Shown piece after piece: positions 1 to 8,965 of a DNA stretch of 64,000 bases. The notes under the pieces were generated by a model. It was not told the origin of the DNA. It saw only the letters and a program-made list of their open reading frames with translations, and searched no databases. Source of the DNA: Sphingobacterium sp. SGR-19. Lineage in GTDB: Bacteria; Bacteroidota; Bacteroidia; Sphingobacteriales; Sphingobacteriaceae. Made by a program: the position numbers and the translations under genes. Positions within the stretch are counted from its first letter, which is position 1. Each line of letters opens with the position of its first letter. The stretch spans positions 434,001 through 498,000 of the forward strand of contig NZ_JAAKGS010000001.1 in NCBI RefSeq assembly GCF_011043555.1. The letters are read 5' to 3'.

Positions 1-2
1 TA

Positions 3-479
3 AGCACACTCCTGCAATCCCGCGATAAACGAGTATATGATATTTTAATCAGTCCGGTATTTAAGCTTACGCAAAGTATCGAACCCATCCACCATTTACC
101 GGCGGATGTGTTGATTGGATGGCTTGGCCACGAATTAGGTCATGTTATGGATTACGAACGGCGAACCGTATGGGGCATAGCGAAATTTGGTTTGCTGTAT
201 TGGTTATCCAGAAGATATGTGCGTAAAGTGGAACGTATAGCGGACATCTTTGCCGTTAATAGCGGTATGTCCTCGTATATCCTGTCAACCAAGGAATTCA
301 TCCTTGGACATAGCGAATTATCTTCCCGCTATAAAGAAAAAATTGTCCGTCTTTACCTTTCTCCGGATGATATCGTTGAACTGGTTTCGGAAATGGAAAG
401 GAAAACGCAACCCGAAAAAGAGGAACTTTTAGCCGATGAAACGGCTTTATATAAAAGAACACAAGATAAAGATAAATAA
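3..479 (+). CDS. Zinc-metallopeptidase-like protein, 5' end cut by window edge
   Basis: The reading frame is open from base 3, so the true start lies outside the window; the GTG at 108 is only an internal codon. The visible part carries the zincin motif HELGH (HExxH, two zinc-binding His and the catalytic Glu). About 35 residues later comes VERIADIFAV, a plausible third-ligand helix of the ExxxD type seen in M48-like peptidases. A short hydrophobic stretch (FGLLYWL) follows HELGH. The last 30 residues are charged and low in complexity. The family cannot be named without the N-terminus, but a membrane-associated or cytosolic gluzincin is likely. It converges on the GH3-family gene, with only 13 bases between the two stops. 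Confidence 0.6.
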   Translation, partial: STLLQSRDKRVYDILISPVFKLTQSIEPIHHLPADVLIGWLGHELGHVMDYERRTVWGIAKFGLLYWLSRRYVRKVERIADIFAVNSGMSSYILSTKEFILGHSELSSRYKEKIVRLYLSPDDIVELVSEMERKTQPEKEELLADETALYKRTQDKDK

Positions 480-492
480 TCTGTTATAACAT

Positions 493-2013
493 TTAAAGCC
501 TAGCTATAAATGCTTCAAATGTTTCGAAATCTTCTTCGCTCATCACACGTGGTATTTTGGTTTGTCCACCTAACTTTTTATTATGCTCACTCCAGCGATG
601 AAAGTGCGTTATGGGTATGATTTCCACTTCGATGCCGTCGAGTGTTTGTCGTCTCGCAACGGTATAGTTTTTATTGTTTGCCTGCAACGCAGCGTCAAGT
701 GCTTTGGTAATTTCCGTCGACGCCGGAAATGCCCGGTCTGCTCCCAGATACCACTTGTTAATATACCGTTCGCCCCGACGAACAGATGCCACGGTAAACT
801 CGCGGATTGCCAAACCAAACTGTTCTTGCAATTTCTGGATGGCCTGGTTCATCTGGTGCACTGACAGTTGTTCGCCAACCACATTGAGGAAATGCTTTGT
901 ACGCCCACTGATAATGATTTCTGCCCGCTCTTTATCTGTTACCATAACCGTGTCTCCTATTACATAGCGCCAAGCACCGGAAACTGTAGAAATTAACAAT
1001 ACGTATTCTACCCCTTCTTCTACCTCTTGAATCGTCAGCGTAGGTGCTTGTTGCGTTACACATCCATCCTCATCCATATTTTCGGAAGTGAAAGGAACAA
1101 ACTCGAAGAAGACGCCATTGTCGGTAATAAGCGCCATTGCATCGGTATCTGGACGCTTTTGGGTGGCTAAATAACCTTCCGACGCTAGATAGGTGTCGAT
1201 ATAAATCATAGGCTTCGCAAATAATTTTTCAAAACTCTTACGGTACGGGCCAAACGCCACGCCGCCAGTACTATATACCTGTAGATTGGGCCAAATGTCA
1301 TGAATGGTGTCCGCCTTATTTTGGCGAATAATTTCTTTAATCAGGATTTCTGACCATGAGGGAATACCGGTCATGCTTCCTATATCCCATTTCTTTGCCG
1401 CACGGGCTATTTTACGCACGCGCTCGTCCCATTCCCTGCTATCTGCTATTTTCCTGCCGGGTTTATAGAATCTTCGAAACCATAACGGTAAATTAGCCGC
1501 TGATATACCACTAATTTCGCCTTCCAGAAATCCATTATGCTCCACAAGCTTCGTGCTACTACCCAACATCATGATGTCCTTTTCAAAAAAATCTCCTGGA
1601 AGATCAAAGTTCTTCAAACTCAATATCTGGTGTATACCCGCCTTTTTAATAGAATTCAACATATCATCCGTTACCGGAATGGCTTTGCTATTGCTAGTCG
1701 TCCCACTACTCATGGCGAAATAACGTTGCCCTCCAGGCCATGTCACGTTCTCATGCCCCTCATGCAGATAATGCCACCATTCTGCATGGAGTTTATCATA
1801 GTCGAAAATGGGAACTACGCGTTGGAAATGTTTTACAGGGTCTATATCCGCAAGGATATTACTGAAATCATACGTTCTGCCAAAAGCGGTATATTTTGCT
1901 ACATCTAGCATATCCAGCAAGACTTGCTTCTGGGCTTCCCAAGGTGTAGAGTCCTTATTGATCAAGCCGTTCACATCAATTACCCTTTTAATAATTTCTC
2001 CAATAATCGCCAT
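493..2013 (-). CDS. GH3 auxin-responsive promoter family protein (acyl-adenylate-forming enzyme)
   Basis: The 506-residue protein matches the bacterial branch of the GH3 family. Plant members of this superfamily activate carboxylic acids with ATP and join them to amino acids. The nucleotide-binding motif SSGTTSNSK is at about residues 102-110, and a second adenylate-type stretch (YRKSFEKLF, then DTYLASEGY) is in the middle. The length is normal for bacterial GH3 proteins. Substrate and product in Bacteroidota are not known to me, so the function is by family only. The start ATG at 2013 is the only good one. The gene stands alone and diverges from the MFS permease across about 140 bases. Confidence 0.85.
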   Translation of the reverse strand: MAIIGEIIKRVIDVNGLINKDSTPWEAQKQVLLDMLDVAKYTAFGRTYDFSNILADIDPVKHFQRVVPIFDYDKLHAEWWHYLHEGHENVTWPGGQRYFAMSSGTTSNSKAIPVTDDMLNSIKKAGIHQILSLKNFDLPGDFFEKDIMMLGSSTKLVEHNGFLEGEISGISAANLPLWFRRFYKPGRKIADSREWDERVRKIARAAKKWDIGSMTGIPSWSEILIKEIIRQNKADTIHDIWPNLQVYSTGGVAFGPYRKSFEKLFAKPMIYIDTYLASEGYLATQKRPDTDAMALITDNGVFFEFVPFTSENMDEDGCVTQQAPTLTIQEVEEGVEYVLLISTVSGAWRYVIGDTVMVTDKERAEIIISGRTKHFLNVVGEQLSVHQMNQAIQKLQEQFGLAIREFTVASVRRGERYINKWYLGADRAFPASTEITKALDAALQANNKNYTVARRQTLDGIEVEIIPITHFHRWSEHNKKLGGQTKIPRVMSEEDFETFEAFIARL

Positions 2014-2154
2014 AATATGTCTGCTCTTCTTTATCGTATAATAAGAGAATAAATGTCCGTGAAAATTGTTTTTGAAATCGTAGAATATTCTTCCCCTTCA
2101 AACTATTTATTATCTTGCGCCGGCAAATAAAATGATAGTCATTAGTATGCATTC

Positions 2155-3342
2155 GTGGCACATATAACAGAAGATTCAATTAAACAAAAAGCCATCCGCT
2201 ATTTGTTAGCGGGTATTGCTGCTCTCGCTGTAGTGCATGCATTAGGTAGATTTTCATTCACGCCCTTATTGCCATATTTTATCAGCGATAGTATGTTGAC
2301 CATCACACAAGGTGCTGATTTGGCAACTATAAACTATTTTGGCTATCTAATTGGAGCACTACTTGCGGTACGATACTCCAAACCAAAGTTTATCAAGAAG
2401 TACTTATTGATTGGTTTAGTGGGAAATGTACTAATCACCACATTTCAATGTTTTATTTCGCACTTTGATTTGTTGCTGCTATTACGATTTCTAAACGGAG
2501 TTACCAATGGAATTGTGTTTGTTTTAGCCCCGGCTTTACTGTTGGAGTGGTTCATCATGAACAACAAACCTCAATTAAGTGGTTTAGTATATTTTGGTGT
2601 GGCTGGCGGGTTATTGGCAGGCGGGTTATTAGTGGATTCGACAGCAACTTTTTTTCAAGCGGAACATCGTTGGATTCCAATAGGTATTGCCTCCTTATTA
2701 TTAGCAACTTACAGCATCACACAGTTTGTAAAGGTTCAAGTAGAAAGACCCGACTATAAAGACAAATACCAACGACCGACACAAAATAGTGCACTTTTCG
2801 ACCGACGAAGCACACCACTATTTCTTTCTTATATCGGCGCCGGCCTAGGCTATATCTTACCTATGACTTTTCTTCCTACGCTCGCCCACGACACGATGTC
2901 AGAGGATAGTATATGGATAAAAAATGTCTGGGCTATCACGTCCCTTTCATGCTTGATTTCCATCCCTATATGGAACTGGATCGGGCATCGATTCGGAGAC
3001 CGATTTGCTCTGATCTATACATATATATTGCAAGCGCTGGGAGTAGCCACCGTATTGCTAATCCCAGCGGGAACCGGCGTAATCGCGTGCGCAATTTTAG
3101 TAGGTAGTGGATTTTTAGGATCAGTTATGTGTACGCAACGATTAGCAAGGCGTTTTCAACCACATCAGGGACCGAGATTGTCCGCTGCGCTTATTGCCAT
3201 TTACGCCGGATCACAATTAATAGGCCCGTGGCTTGCTAAGTTGTGGATCGAGTATGGAGGTACTTTACTCCAAAGCTTTGCCGTAGGGCTGGGAGCTTTC
3301 ATCTGGGGATTATTCTGGACATGGCGGACACCCAAAACGTAA
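2155..3342 (+). CDS. MFS transporter, YbfB/YjiJ family
   Basis: The protein has 395 residues with about 12 hydrophobic segments and a short basic C-terminus. The N-terminal pattern (GIAALAVVHALGRFSFTPLLPY) is typical of YbfB/YjiJ-type major facilitator permeases, where the G-R-F-x-F/Y-T-P-L-P motif is characteristic. Substrate is unknown. The start is GTG; ATG codons just upstream at 2132 and 2147 are in other frames, so GTG at 2155 is the best choice. No clear partner gene is adjacent. It is followed by a 332-base non-coding gap before ku. Confidence 0.8.
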   Translation: MAHITEDSIKQKAIRYLLAGIAALAVVHALGRFSFTPLLPYFISDSMLTITQGADLATINYFGYLIGALLAVRYSKPKFIKKYLLIGLVGNVLITTFQCFISHFDLLLLLRFLNGVTNGIVFVLAPALLLEWFIMNNKPQLSGLVYFGVAGGLLAGGLLVDSTATFFQAEHRWIPIGIASLLLATYSITQFVKVQVERPDYKDKYQRPTQNSALFDRRSTPLFLSYIGAGLGYILPMTFLPTLAHDTMSEDSIWIKNVWAITSLSCLISIPIWNWIGHRFGDRFALIYTYILQALGVATVLLIPAGTGVIACAILVGSGFLGSVMCTQRLARRFQPHQGPRLSAALIAIYAGSQLIGPWLAKLWIEYGGTLLQSFAVGLGAFIWGLFWTWRTPKT

Positions 3343-3674
3343 AATTATCTGTAAACACCTAAAATATTCATTTTGCAGATCTTCTTCCGGTTTCGTCTAT
3401 AGTATATCATCCGTATATTTAAATTATATATCAATAGGATATTAACAGGGGGTTAGTAGGGGTTTAACAGGGGGTTAATATAGATGTTATCCCTATTAAT
3501 CCCCTTTAGTCCCCTTATAGAATCGCAGCTAAGTAATAACACGGTGATATGGAGATAATTCCAATTCCCGAATAACTTATTAAATAAGCCGAGCTTGGTT
3601 ATTTAGGATTATTCTCAAAAGAACCTTTTTATCAAAGTATTGTTCTTACTAATAGAAATAAAGCAAAAAATACT
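3343..3674. other. Intergenic gap with G/C-tract inverted array
   Basis: This 332-base gap lies between the MFS gene and ku. The only structure is at 3442-3514. A 14-base direct repeat (TTAACAGGGGGTTA) occurs at 3442-3455 and 3464-3477. A GGGG run lies between the copies (3459-3462). CCC/CCCC runs at 3491-3493, 3501-3504 and 3511-3514 follow. GGGGGTTAATA (3470-3480) pairs with TATTAATCCCC (3494-3504) with one mismatch. The rest is AT-rich and I see no gene in it. Confidence 0.7.
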
Positions 3675-4430
3675 ATGAGAGCTATTTGGACTGGAGCAAT
3701 AGGATTTGGATTAGTTAATATCCCTGTTAAAATATATAGCGCTATACAAAGCAGCTCATTAGATTTAGATATGTTAGATAGAAAAGACAAATCGAACATC
3801 AAATACAAGCGCGTTAACGAAAACACCGGCAAGGAGGTTAAGTGGGAAAATATTGTTAAAGGCTATTTGTTAAAAGATAAATATGTCATTTTGGAAGATT
3901 CAGACTTCGAAGAGGCCAGTCCCGAAAAGAACAAAATGATAAATCTACATTCTTTCGTTAAGATGGATGAAATAGATAGCATTTATTTTGATACGCCCTA
4001 TTACCTGGAACCGCAAAAAGGGGGAACAAAGGCTTACCAACTTCTTTTGAAAGCACTTGAAAAAAGTAAAACTGCCGGATTAGGTTCTTTTGTCATGCGT
4101 AATGTAGAGCATCTCGCCATCGTGAAGCCATACGAGAATATGCTTTTACTCAACAAGATCAGATTTGAGGAAGAGATCCGATCGGCAGATGAACTAAACT
4201 TGCCTGGCAATACACGATTAAAAAAAGAAGAGATGGATATGGCCCTTCAATTGATCAAACTTCATAGCCGGCCTTTTGATATATCGAAATATAAAAATGA
4301 GTATACTAGCGAGTTGCTAAAAATTATAAAACAGAAATCCAAAGGAAAACACACATCTATCCGTAAGATGAAAGTGGAAAATACAAAATCCACAGACTTG
4401 TTGAATAAATTAAAGGCTAGTTTAGCCTAA
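3675..4430 (+). CDS. ku: Ku protein, non-homologous end joining
   Basis: The 251-residue protein begins MRAIWTGAIGFGLVNIPVKI, the standard opening of bacterial Ku. Bacterial Ku is a homodimeric ring that binds double-strand DNA ends and recruits LigD. The beta-barrel/bridge region runs through about residue 220. The C-terminus is lysine-rich (KIIKQKSKGKHTSIRKMK), matching the basic tail that modulates DNA binding and LigD contact. It is slightly shorter than many Ku proteins. Its partner ligD is immediately next door but convergent; the TAA stop (4428-4430) overlaps the TAG stop of ligD (4427-4429). Confidence 0.95.
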   Translation: MRAIWTGAIGFGLVNIPVKIYSAIQSSSLDLDMLDRKDKSNIKYKRVNENTGKEVKWENIVKGYLLKDKYVILEDSDFEEASPEKNKMINLHSFVKMDEIDSIYFDTPYYLEPQKGGTKAYQLLLKALEKSKTAGLGSFVMRNVEHLAIVKPYENMLLLNKIRFEEEIRSADELNLPGNTRLKKEEMDMALQLIKLHSRPFDISKYKNEYTSELLKIIKQKSKGKHTSIRKMKVENTKSTDLLNKLKASLA

Positions 4431-6904
4431 AGTTTAGCAAGCACCTGTTTTATATTAACCGCACTATCCCATAGCGTCGCCCACGGATCGTCCAGCTCTT
4501 TGACGCGTTTCAATGTTGTCTTGATATTGTAGTCCGCTATACACAATTTGGGCGTTAATTCTTCCCATCGCAAAGGTGTGCTGACGGTTGCTCCTTCTTT
4601 GGGCCGCAGGGAGTAAGGTGCAGCGATCGTCTGCCCCCTCCTATTCTGCAGAAAATCCAAGTAAATCATTCCCTTTCTCTTTTTAGGATCGCGGATCAGG
4701 CTTGTTGTGTCCTGATGCCTCTCCTGGATCATTTGGGCCACCAGTTCAATAAAGTCCCTTGCGACGTCGTATGTATACTTCTTTTTTAAATATAGGTAGA
4801 TATGAAATCCAGTTGATCCGGAAGTTTTTAAAAATGCCGCCACTTTCAATTCTTGGAAAATAGTATGCGCGGTCTTAGCAACTTGTATTAGCTCTTGGAA
4901 GTCGGCTCCGTTTGGATCCAGATCCAGCACGGCAAAGTCGGGGTGTTCCGGTTTTCCGTATGTAGACAGCCAGGGGTTCACTTCGATAGAACCCAAATTT
5001 GCGATATAAAGAAGCGTTGCTTTATCGTTACAAACGATATAGTCTATTTCCTTCCCCGTGCTTTCCGAGTGTATCGGAACTGTTTTTATCCAACTTGGAA
5101 TATTATCGGTATCCACATCCTTTTGAAAAAAACCTTCTGCTGTAATGCCGTTCGGAAAACGATGCATCGATATCGGTTTATTTTTGATAAACGGAAGTAT
5201 GTAATCGGCCATCTGTTCATAATACGCAATCATCTGCCCTTTGACATAATGTTCTTTTGGCCAATATACCTTGTTTAAATTGGTCAATTGAACTTTTTTA
5301 CGACCTATCGTTATTACATCATTATTATTTTCATTTTTCATGGGATCCTCCTTCTCAATTTCTTCAGCATCTTTATCCTGCCGTAAGCCTTTAAATACCG
5401 GATGGCGTAGATGATGGTCTGTTGTCCATTCGCTATAGTATACTTCACAAACCAATATGGGGCGTAGCCAGGTCACTTCCTTTTCTTTCGCAACCGCCAC
5501 GTCTTGATCAAATGGTTTGTGTGTATTCTCATGCTCCTGCATTGCAGTGTAGAGATCTTTAAGGTTTTTCGCATTGAATCCTGTACCGCAGTTGCCGATA
5601 TATACCAGTTCCCCCTCCCGATAATGACCGAGCACCAAAGCGCCGAAAAATGAACGACTCCCTTGCGGCGACGTATAACCACAAATGATAGCTTCCTGGC
5701 TATTCCGCAACTTAAATTTTGTCCAAGAGCCACTACGTTTGCCTGGTAAATAGGTGCTATCGACATCTTTCGCGATAACTCCTTCCCATTGTTGCTTTTC
5801 GGCCGTTGCTTTAACTTGTTGGGTTGTACCTTCTAAGATCTGCGTTAACTGAACAATTTTAGGTTTCTTAAGACGCCGAAATAACAGTGCAAGTAACTCC
5901 CCACGCTCTTTAAGTGCATAATCCGTCACGTATTCATCCTCCAAACGGAGTATATCAAAGATATAATAGCGCAATCTAAGATGACTTGGGATAGGCTCAC
6001 CACTGGCGATCAATTGGAAATGTGGTTTCTGATATTTGTCCTCTATAACAAGTTCTCCGTCAATCCAAGCATGCCTGTCCAAGGAAGATAGTTCTGTCAC
6101 CAGCGATGGAAACAATGTATTCATATCTTTCCCGTTTCGCGAATAAAGTTGAACACCGATTTCGTTCCTTATAGCCAAAATACGAAACCCATCGTATTTT
6201 TTTTCGTACCGCCATTCCGTTCCTTCAGGAAGATGTTCTGCCAATTTTGCGAACATAGGTTTCAGGAATTCTTCCGTATTAGATTTTTGGTTAGTTTTAG
6301 GAAGTTTTTTAGAGGTTTGAGTTTTCTTCTCTTTTTTAAAATCTACGCCAGCTTGCTTAACCTCTTGTCGTACGCTATCTTCGCTATTGTAGGGTTCGTC
6401 CCGTGCGTATCGATCGTTATGCTTTATGAGTAGCCAGGCATTCTCCTCCTGTCCCTTCATTCGCACTAAAGCAAATTCGCCGCGGAGGATATGTCCGTGT
6501 AACTTAAATTTTAGAGAACCTTTTTTTAAATCCTGCAAAAATTCTTTTGCGTTCTTTGCTTCAGTGAACTCATAATATCCCGAATCAAAAATAGTGACCA
6601 CGCCAGCGCCATAATTACCTTTTGGAATAATCCCCTCAAAAGAGGCATAATCTATCGGATGATCTTCGACTTGCATGGCCAACCGCTTATCTTTCGGATA
6701 TAACGACGGCCCTTTTGGAACAGCCCAGCTCTTCAATACCCCGTCCAGCTCTAAACGAAAATCATAATGTAAGCGAGAAGCATGATGTCGTTGTACAACA
6801 AACCGTAACTTTTCTTCCTGATTGTCCTTCCGCTTACTACTGCCCTTTGGTTCTTGCGTTTGTTTAAAATCCCTTTTCTTTTTGTAGTCTGCAAGCTTCG
6901 CCAT
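4427..6904 (-). CDS. ligD: Multifunctional DNA ligase D (phosphoesterase-ligase-polymerase)
   Basis: The 825-residue protein carries all three LigD modules in the order PE-LIG-POL, as in Pseudomonas LigD. The N-terminal 3'-phosphoesterase shows QRHHASRLHYDF with expected metal-site residues His40, His46 and Asp48. The ATP-dependent ligase domain starts near residue 213, with nucleotidyl lysine Lys236 in KYDG. The ligase OB-fold runs to about residue 510. After an acidic linker (about 511-530) comes the primase-polymerase domain with DLDP at 661-664 (Asp661 and Asp663 as metal ligands). Together with Ku it repairs double-strand breaks. It reads toward ku and overlaps it by four bases, so the two are not co-transcribed. 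Confidence 0.95.
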   Translation of the reverse strand: MAKLADYKKKRDFKQTQEPKGSSKRKDNQEEKLRFVVQRHHASRLHYDFRLELDGVLKSWAVPKGPSLYPKDKRLAMQVEDHPIDYASFEGIIPKGNYGAGVVTIFDSGYYEFTEAKNAKEFLQDLKKGSLKFKLHGHILRGEFALVRMKGQEENAWLLIKHNDRYARDEPYNSEDSVRQEVKQAGVDFKKEKKTQTSKKLPKTNQKSNTEEFLKPMFAKLAEHLPEGTEWRYEKKYDGFRILAIRNEIGVQLYSRNGKDMNTLFPSLVTELSSLDRHAWIDGELVIEDKYQKPHFQLIASGEPIPSHLRLRYYIFDILRLEDEYVTDYALKERGELLALLFRRLKKPKIVQLTQILEGTTQQVKATAEKQQWEGVIAKDVDSTYLPGKRSGSWTKFKLRNSQEAIICGYTSPQGSRSFFGALVLGHYREGELVYIGNCGTGFNAKNLKDLYTAMQEHENTHKPFDQDVAVAKEKEVTWLRPILVCEVYYSEWTTDHHLRHPVFKGLRQDKDAEEIEKEDPMKNENNNDVITIGRKKVQLTNLNKVYWPKEHYVKGQMIAYYEQMADYILPFIKNKPISMHRFPNGITAEGFFQKDVDTDNIPSWIKTVPIHSESTGKEIDYIVCNDKATLLYIANLGSIEVNPWLSTYGKPEHPDFAVLDLDPNGADFQELIQVAKTAHTIFQELKVAAFLKTSGSTGFHIYLYLKKKYTYDVARDFIELVAQMIQERHQDTTSLIRDPKKRKGMIYLDFLQNRRGQTIAAPYSLRPKEGATVSTPLRWEELTPKLCIADYNIKTTLKRVKELDDPWATLWDSAVNIKQVLAKL

Positions 6905-6949
6905 ATCCTGTCTTTTTTATTGAAAAAACACGCTCATCTCCATAAGGTT

Positions 6950-7663
6950 TTAAGGATCTCCTACAGTAGCAGGATAAGTGAGAAGTTCGATCATGGTTTG
7001 TGCTGTAGATGCCGCAGATAGTGGATTTTGCCCTGTAATAAGCTGCCCATCTAACACTACGTGTGGACCAAAAGGAAGCTTAGCCTTACTAAAATCTGCC
7101 CCGTATTCTTTCAACCGTGTTTCCAGTTCAAAGGGAATATTGCTGTGACGCATGACTATGGTTTCCTCCAGATTGGAAAACGCCGTCAATTGTTTTCCCA
7201 ACAGGTATCCGGGATAAAGATCCGCCAGCGGAAGCAATGCAGCTGGTCCGTGACAAACTGCTGCAATCGGCTTATCTTCCTTCACGAACTCCAATAACAA
7301 TCGGCCTACCTCCGGATGCCGGGCTAAATCCCATAACGGGCCATGTCCACCGGAAATAAACACGCCGTCAAAAGCGCAGGCGTGTATATTTTCCAGCTTC
7401 AGTGTACTTGCAAATTGTTGTTGTGCAATTTCATCATCCAAAAAACGTCTGTTGGAGGCAGTAACATGCTCCGTCAGTCTACTCATGGGATCGACTGGAG
7501 GTTCTCCCCCCAACGGACTAGCCATCGTCACTTTAAACCCCGCATCGACGAACTCATAATACGGATCTGTCATTTCTCCTAGCCATACGCCTGTCGTAGA
7601 GTCTGTCCCATCCATTCTGGCGTGAGAAGTGAGTAGCATTAAGATATTGAAAGTTAACCCCAT
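6950..7663 (-). CDS. DJ-1/PfpI (class I glutamine amidotransferase-like) protein
   Basis: The 237-residue protein resembles the Hsp31/YhbO-like branch of the DJ-1/PfpI superfamily. The nucleophile elbow AVCHGP places catalytic Cys137 with His138 beside it, and the conserved acidic residue Glu30 is in GVWLGE. The glycine-rich turn FISGGHG is at about 103-108. Family members act as glyoxalases, deglycases or chaperones, or are uncharacterised; sequence alone does not decide. It is 3 bases downstream of the small lipoprotein gene on the same strand and 45 bases upstream of ligD. Confidence 0.85.
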   Translation of the reverse strand: MGLTFNILMLLTSHARMDGTDSTTGVWLGEMTDPYYEFVDAGFKVTMASPLGGEPPVDPMSRLTEHVTASNRRFLDDEIAQQQFASTLKLENIHACAFDGVFISGGHGPLWDLARHPEVGRLLLEFVKEDKPIAAVCHGPAALLPLADLYPGYLLGKQLTAFSNLEETIVMRHSNIPFELETRLKEYGADFSKAKLPFGPHVVLDGQLITGQNPLSAASTAQTMIELLTYPATVGDP

Positions 7664-7666
7664 GAT

Positions 7667-7873
7667 TTAGTTAGGTGTAACTGGAGCAGGTGTGGGAGGT
7701 AGTACCGAATCAACAGTGTCTCGCATAGTGGTATCTGTCATCGAACTTCCATTTCTATAGTTTTGGTCTCCCATAGTGTCCCTATCCATTGTGTCGGAAT
7801 TTTCAGTCCTATTACCACCACAGCCGATACCTAATAGACCTAGCATAAATGTAAAAAAAATGATCCTTTTCAT
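7667..7873 (-). CDS. Small predicted lipoprotein
   Basis: This 68-residue protein has a signal peptide ending in a lipobox (LLGIGC, Cys18). The mature part is short, polar and rich in Asp, Thr and Met, with a loosely repeated D-T-M / T-M-R-D-T pattern, ending in a proline-rich tail (PPTPAPVTP). No known domain is visible. It likely sits on the outer or inner membrane as a lipid-anchored unstructured peptide. It is 3 bases upstream of the DJ-1/PfpI gene, so the two are probably co-transcribed. Confidence 0.7.
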   Translation of the reverse strand: MKRIIFFTFMLGLLGIGCGGNRTENSDTMDRDTMGDQNYRNGSSMTDTTMRDTVDSVLPPTPAPVTPN

Positions 7874-8124
7874 AACAATCTTATTTATTTGTAATCTAAT
7901 ATTATGTTGTTAAACAATTGTTGAACAATAAAAATACTTCTATGGTTGTTTTTATTGTTAATTTAGGTATTTATACATCGTTATTGGTTTAAATACAGGT
8001 ATTTCACGTGGTCGCCGTAAATATCTTGTCTTATGTCAAGTATCCTATTAAAAAAAGTATATAGTATTGTATGCTAAAAGATGTAGGGAAATTTATATTA
8101 ACGTTTACATAAAAAGGATCTATT

Positions 8125-8784
8125 ATGAAAAAGCACCTATTACATTTCATCAGGGTAACTCCGCTGTGGGCCGTCCTGTTGATAAGCACCCCTGACGCAG
8201 TCGCAGATCATAATTTGCGAAATATGCTATCTTTTAGACAAGATAGTAGTCGTGATATTCAAAAACTACTTACGCATTACGAACAGACGGCGACACAACT
8301 AAAGAAAAATGTAACAGGTCTTACAGAAGAACAGTTAAATTTCAGTCCAGGAGAAGGGCAATGGTCGATTAGTCAGTGTTTAGAACATATCGTCTTATCA
8401 GAACCTATGATTTTTGGGATGTTCAAACAAGAAATGTCAAAACCTGATACGTCCCAAACCTCCCAAAAGCCAAGTTATACTGACGAAGAAATTGTCAAGA
8501 GCATCACTAACAGGGGTGAAAAATATCCAGCGCCCGAAATGCTTAAACCCACTGGAAAATACGATGATATAAACGAAGCTTTAACAGCATTCGAAAATGG
8601 GAGAAAAGAGATCATCGATTATATAAAAAACGCCGACATAAAGGTTTTGCGAAATCATATTAGCCAAGGACCCGCAGGACCGGTAGACGGCTATCAGAAT
8701 CTATTATTCATAACAGCACACTCAGATAGACACATTTTGCAAATAGAAGAGATTAAAGCGCACCCTAATTTTCCAAAACAATAA
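8125..8784 (+). CDS. DinB-like (DinB_2/YfiT superfamily) exported protein
   Basis: The 219-residue protein has a hydrophobic N-terminus (about 10-27, ending near DAVA) that looks like a signal peptide. A four-helix DinB-type domain follows. The expected metal-binding histidines are seen in CLEHIVLSE and in HSDRHILQ near the C-terminus, and the entry motif WSISQCLEH is typical of DinB_2. Family members are often thiol-dependent transferases or of unknown role. AAAAAGGA lies just upstream of the ATG. A clear hairpin terminator follows at 8806-8833. Confidence 0.8.
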   Translation: MKKHLLHFIRVTPLWAVLLISTPDAVADHNLRNMLSFRQDSSRDIQKLLTHYEQTATQLKKNVTGLTEEQLNFSPGEGQWSISQCLEHIVLSEPMIFGMFKQEMSKPDTSQTSQKPSYTDEEIVKSITNRGEKYPAPEMLKPTGKYDDINEALTAFENGRKEIIDYIKNADIKVLRNHISQGPAGPVDGYQNLLFITAHSDRHILQIEEIKAHPNFPKQ

Positions 8785-8805
8785 GTTAAACAAAATATGT
8801 GAAGT

Positions 8806-8833
8806 GCTGGAGTTCTTTACTCCAGCTTTTTTT
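8806..8833 (+). terminator. Rho-independent terminator after the DinB-like gene
   Basis: Stem GCTGGAG (8806-8812) pairs perfectly with CTCCAGC (8820-8826) around a 7-base loop, followed by seven T (8827-8833). It lies 22 bases past the stop. Confidence 0.85.
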
Positions 8834-8965
8834 GTTTATAGCTATCATAAACTTTTCTAAACATCTCTTTAATTACACTGTTTTATATATAGGCCGCTTT
8901 TATGTAGCAGGACGATTTTTCTGTTTTAGAATCGTCCAAAGAAGAAATGTTTAAAAGGAACATCA

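Noticed and set aside
3442..3514. G-quadruplex upstream of ku
   Set aside because: Only three G-runs of four or more are present on one strand; the paired C-runs favour a hairpin instead.
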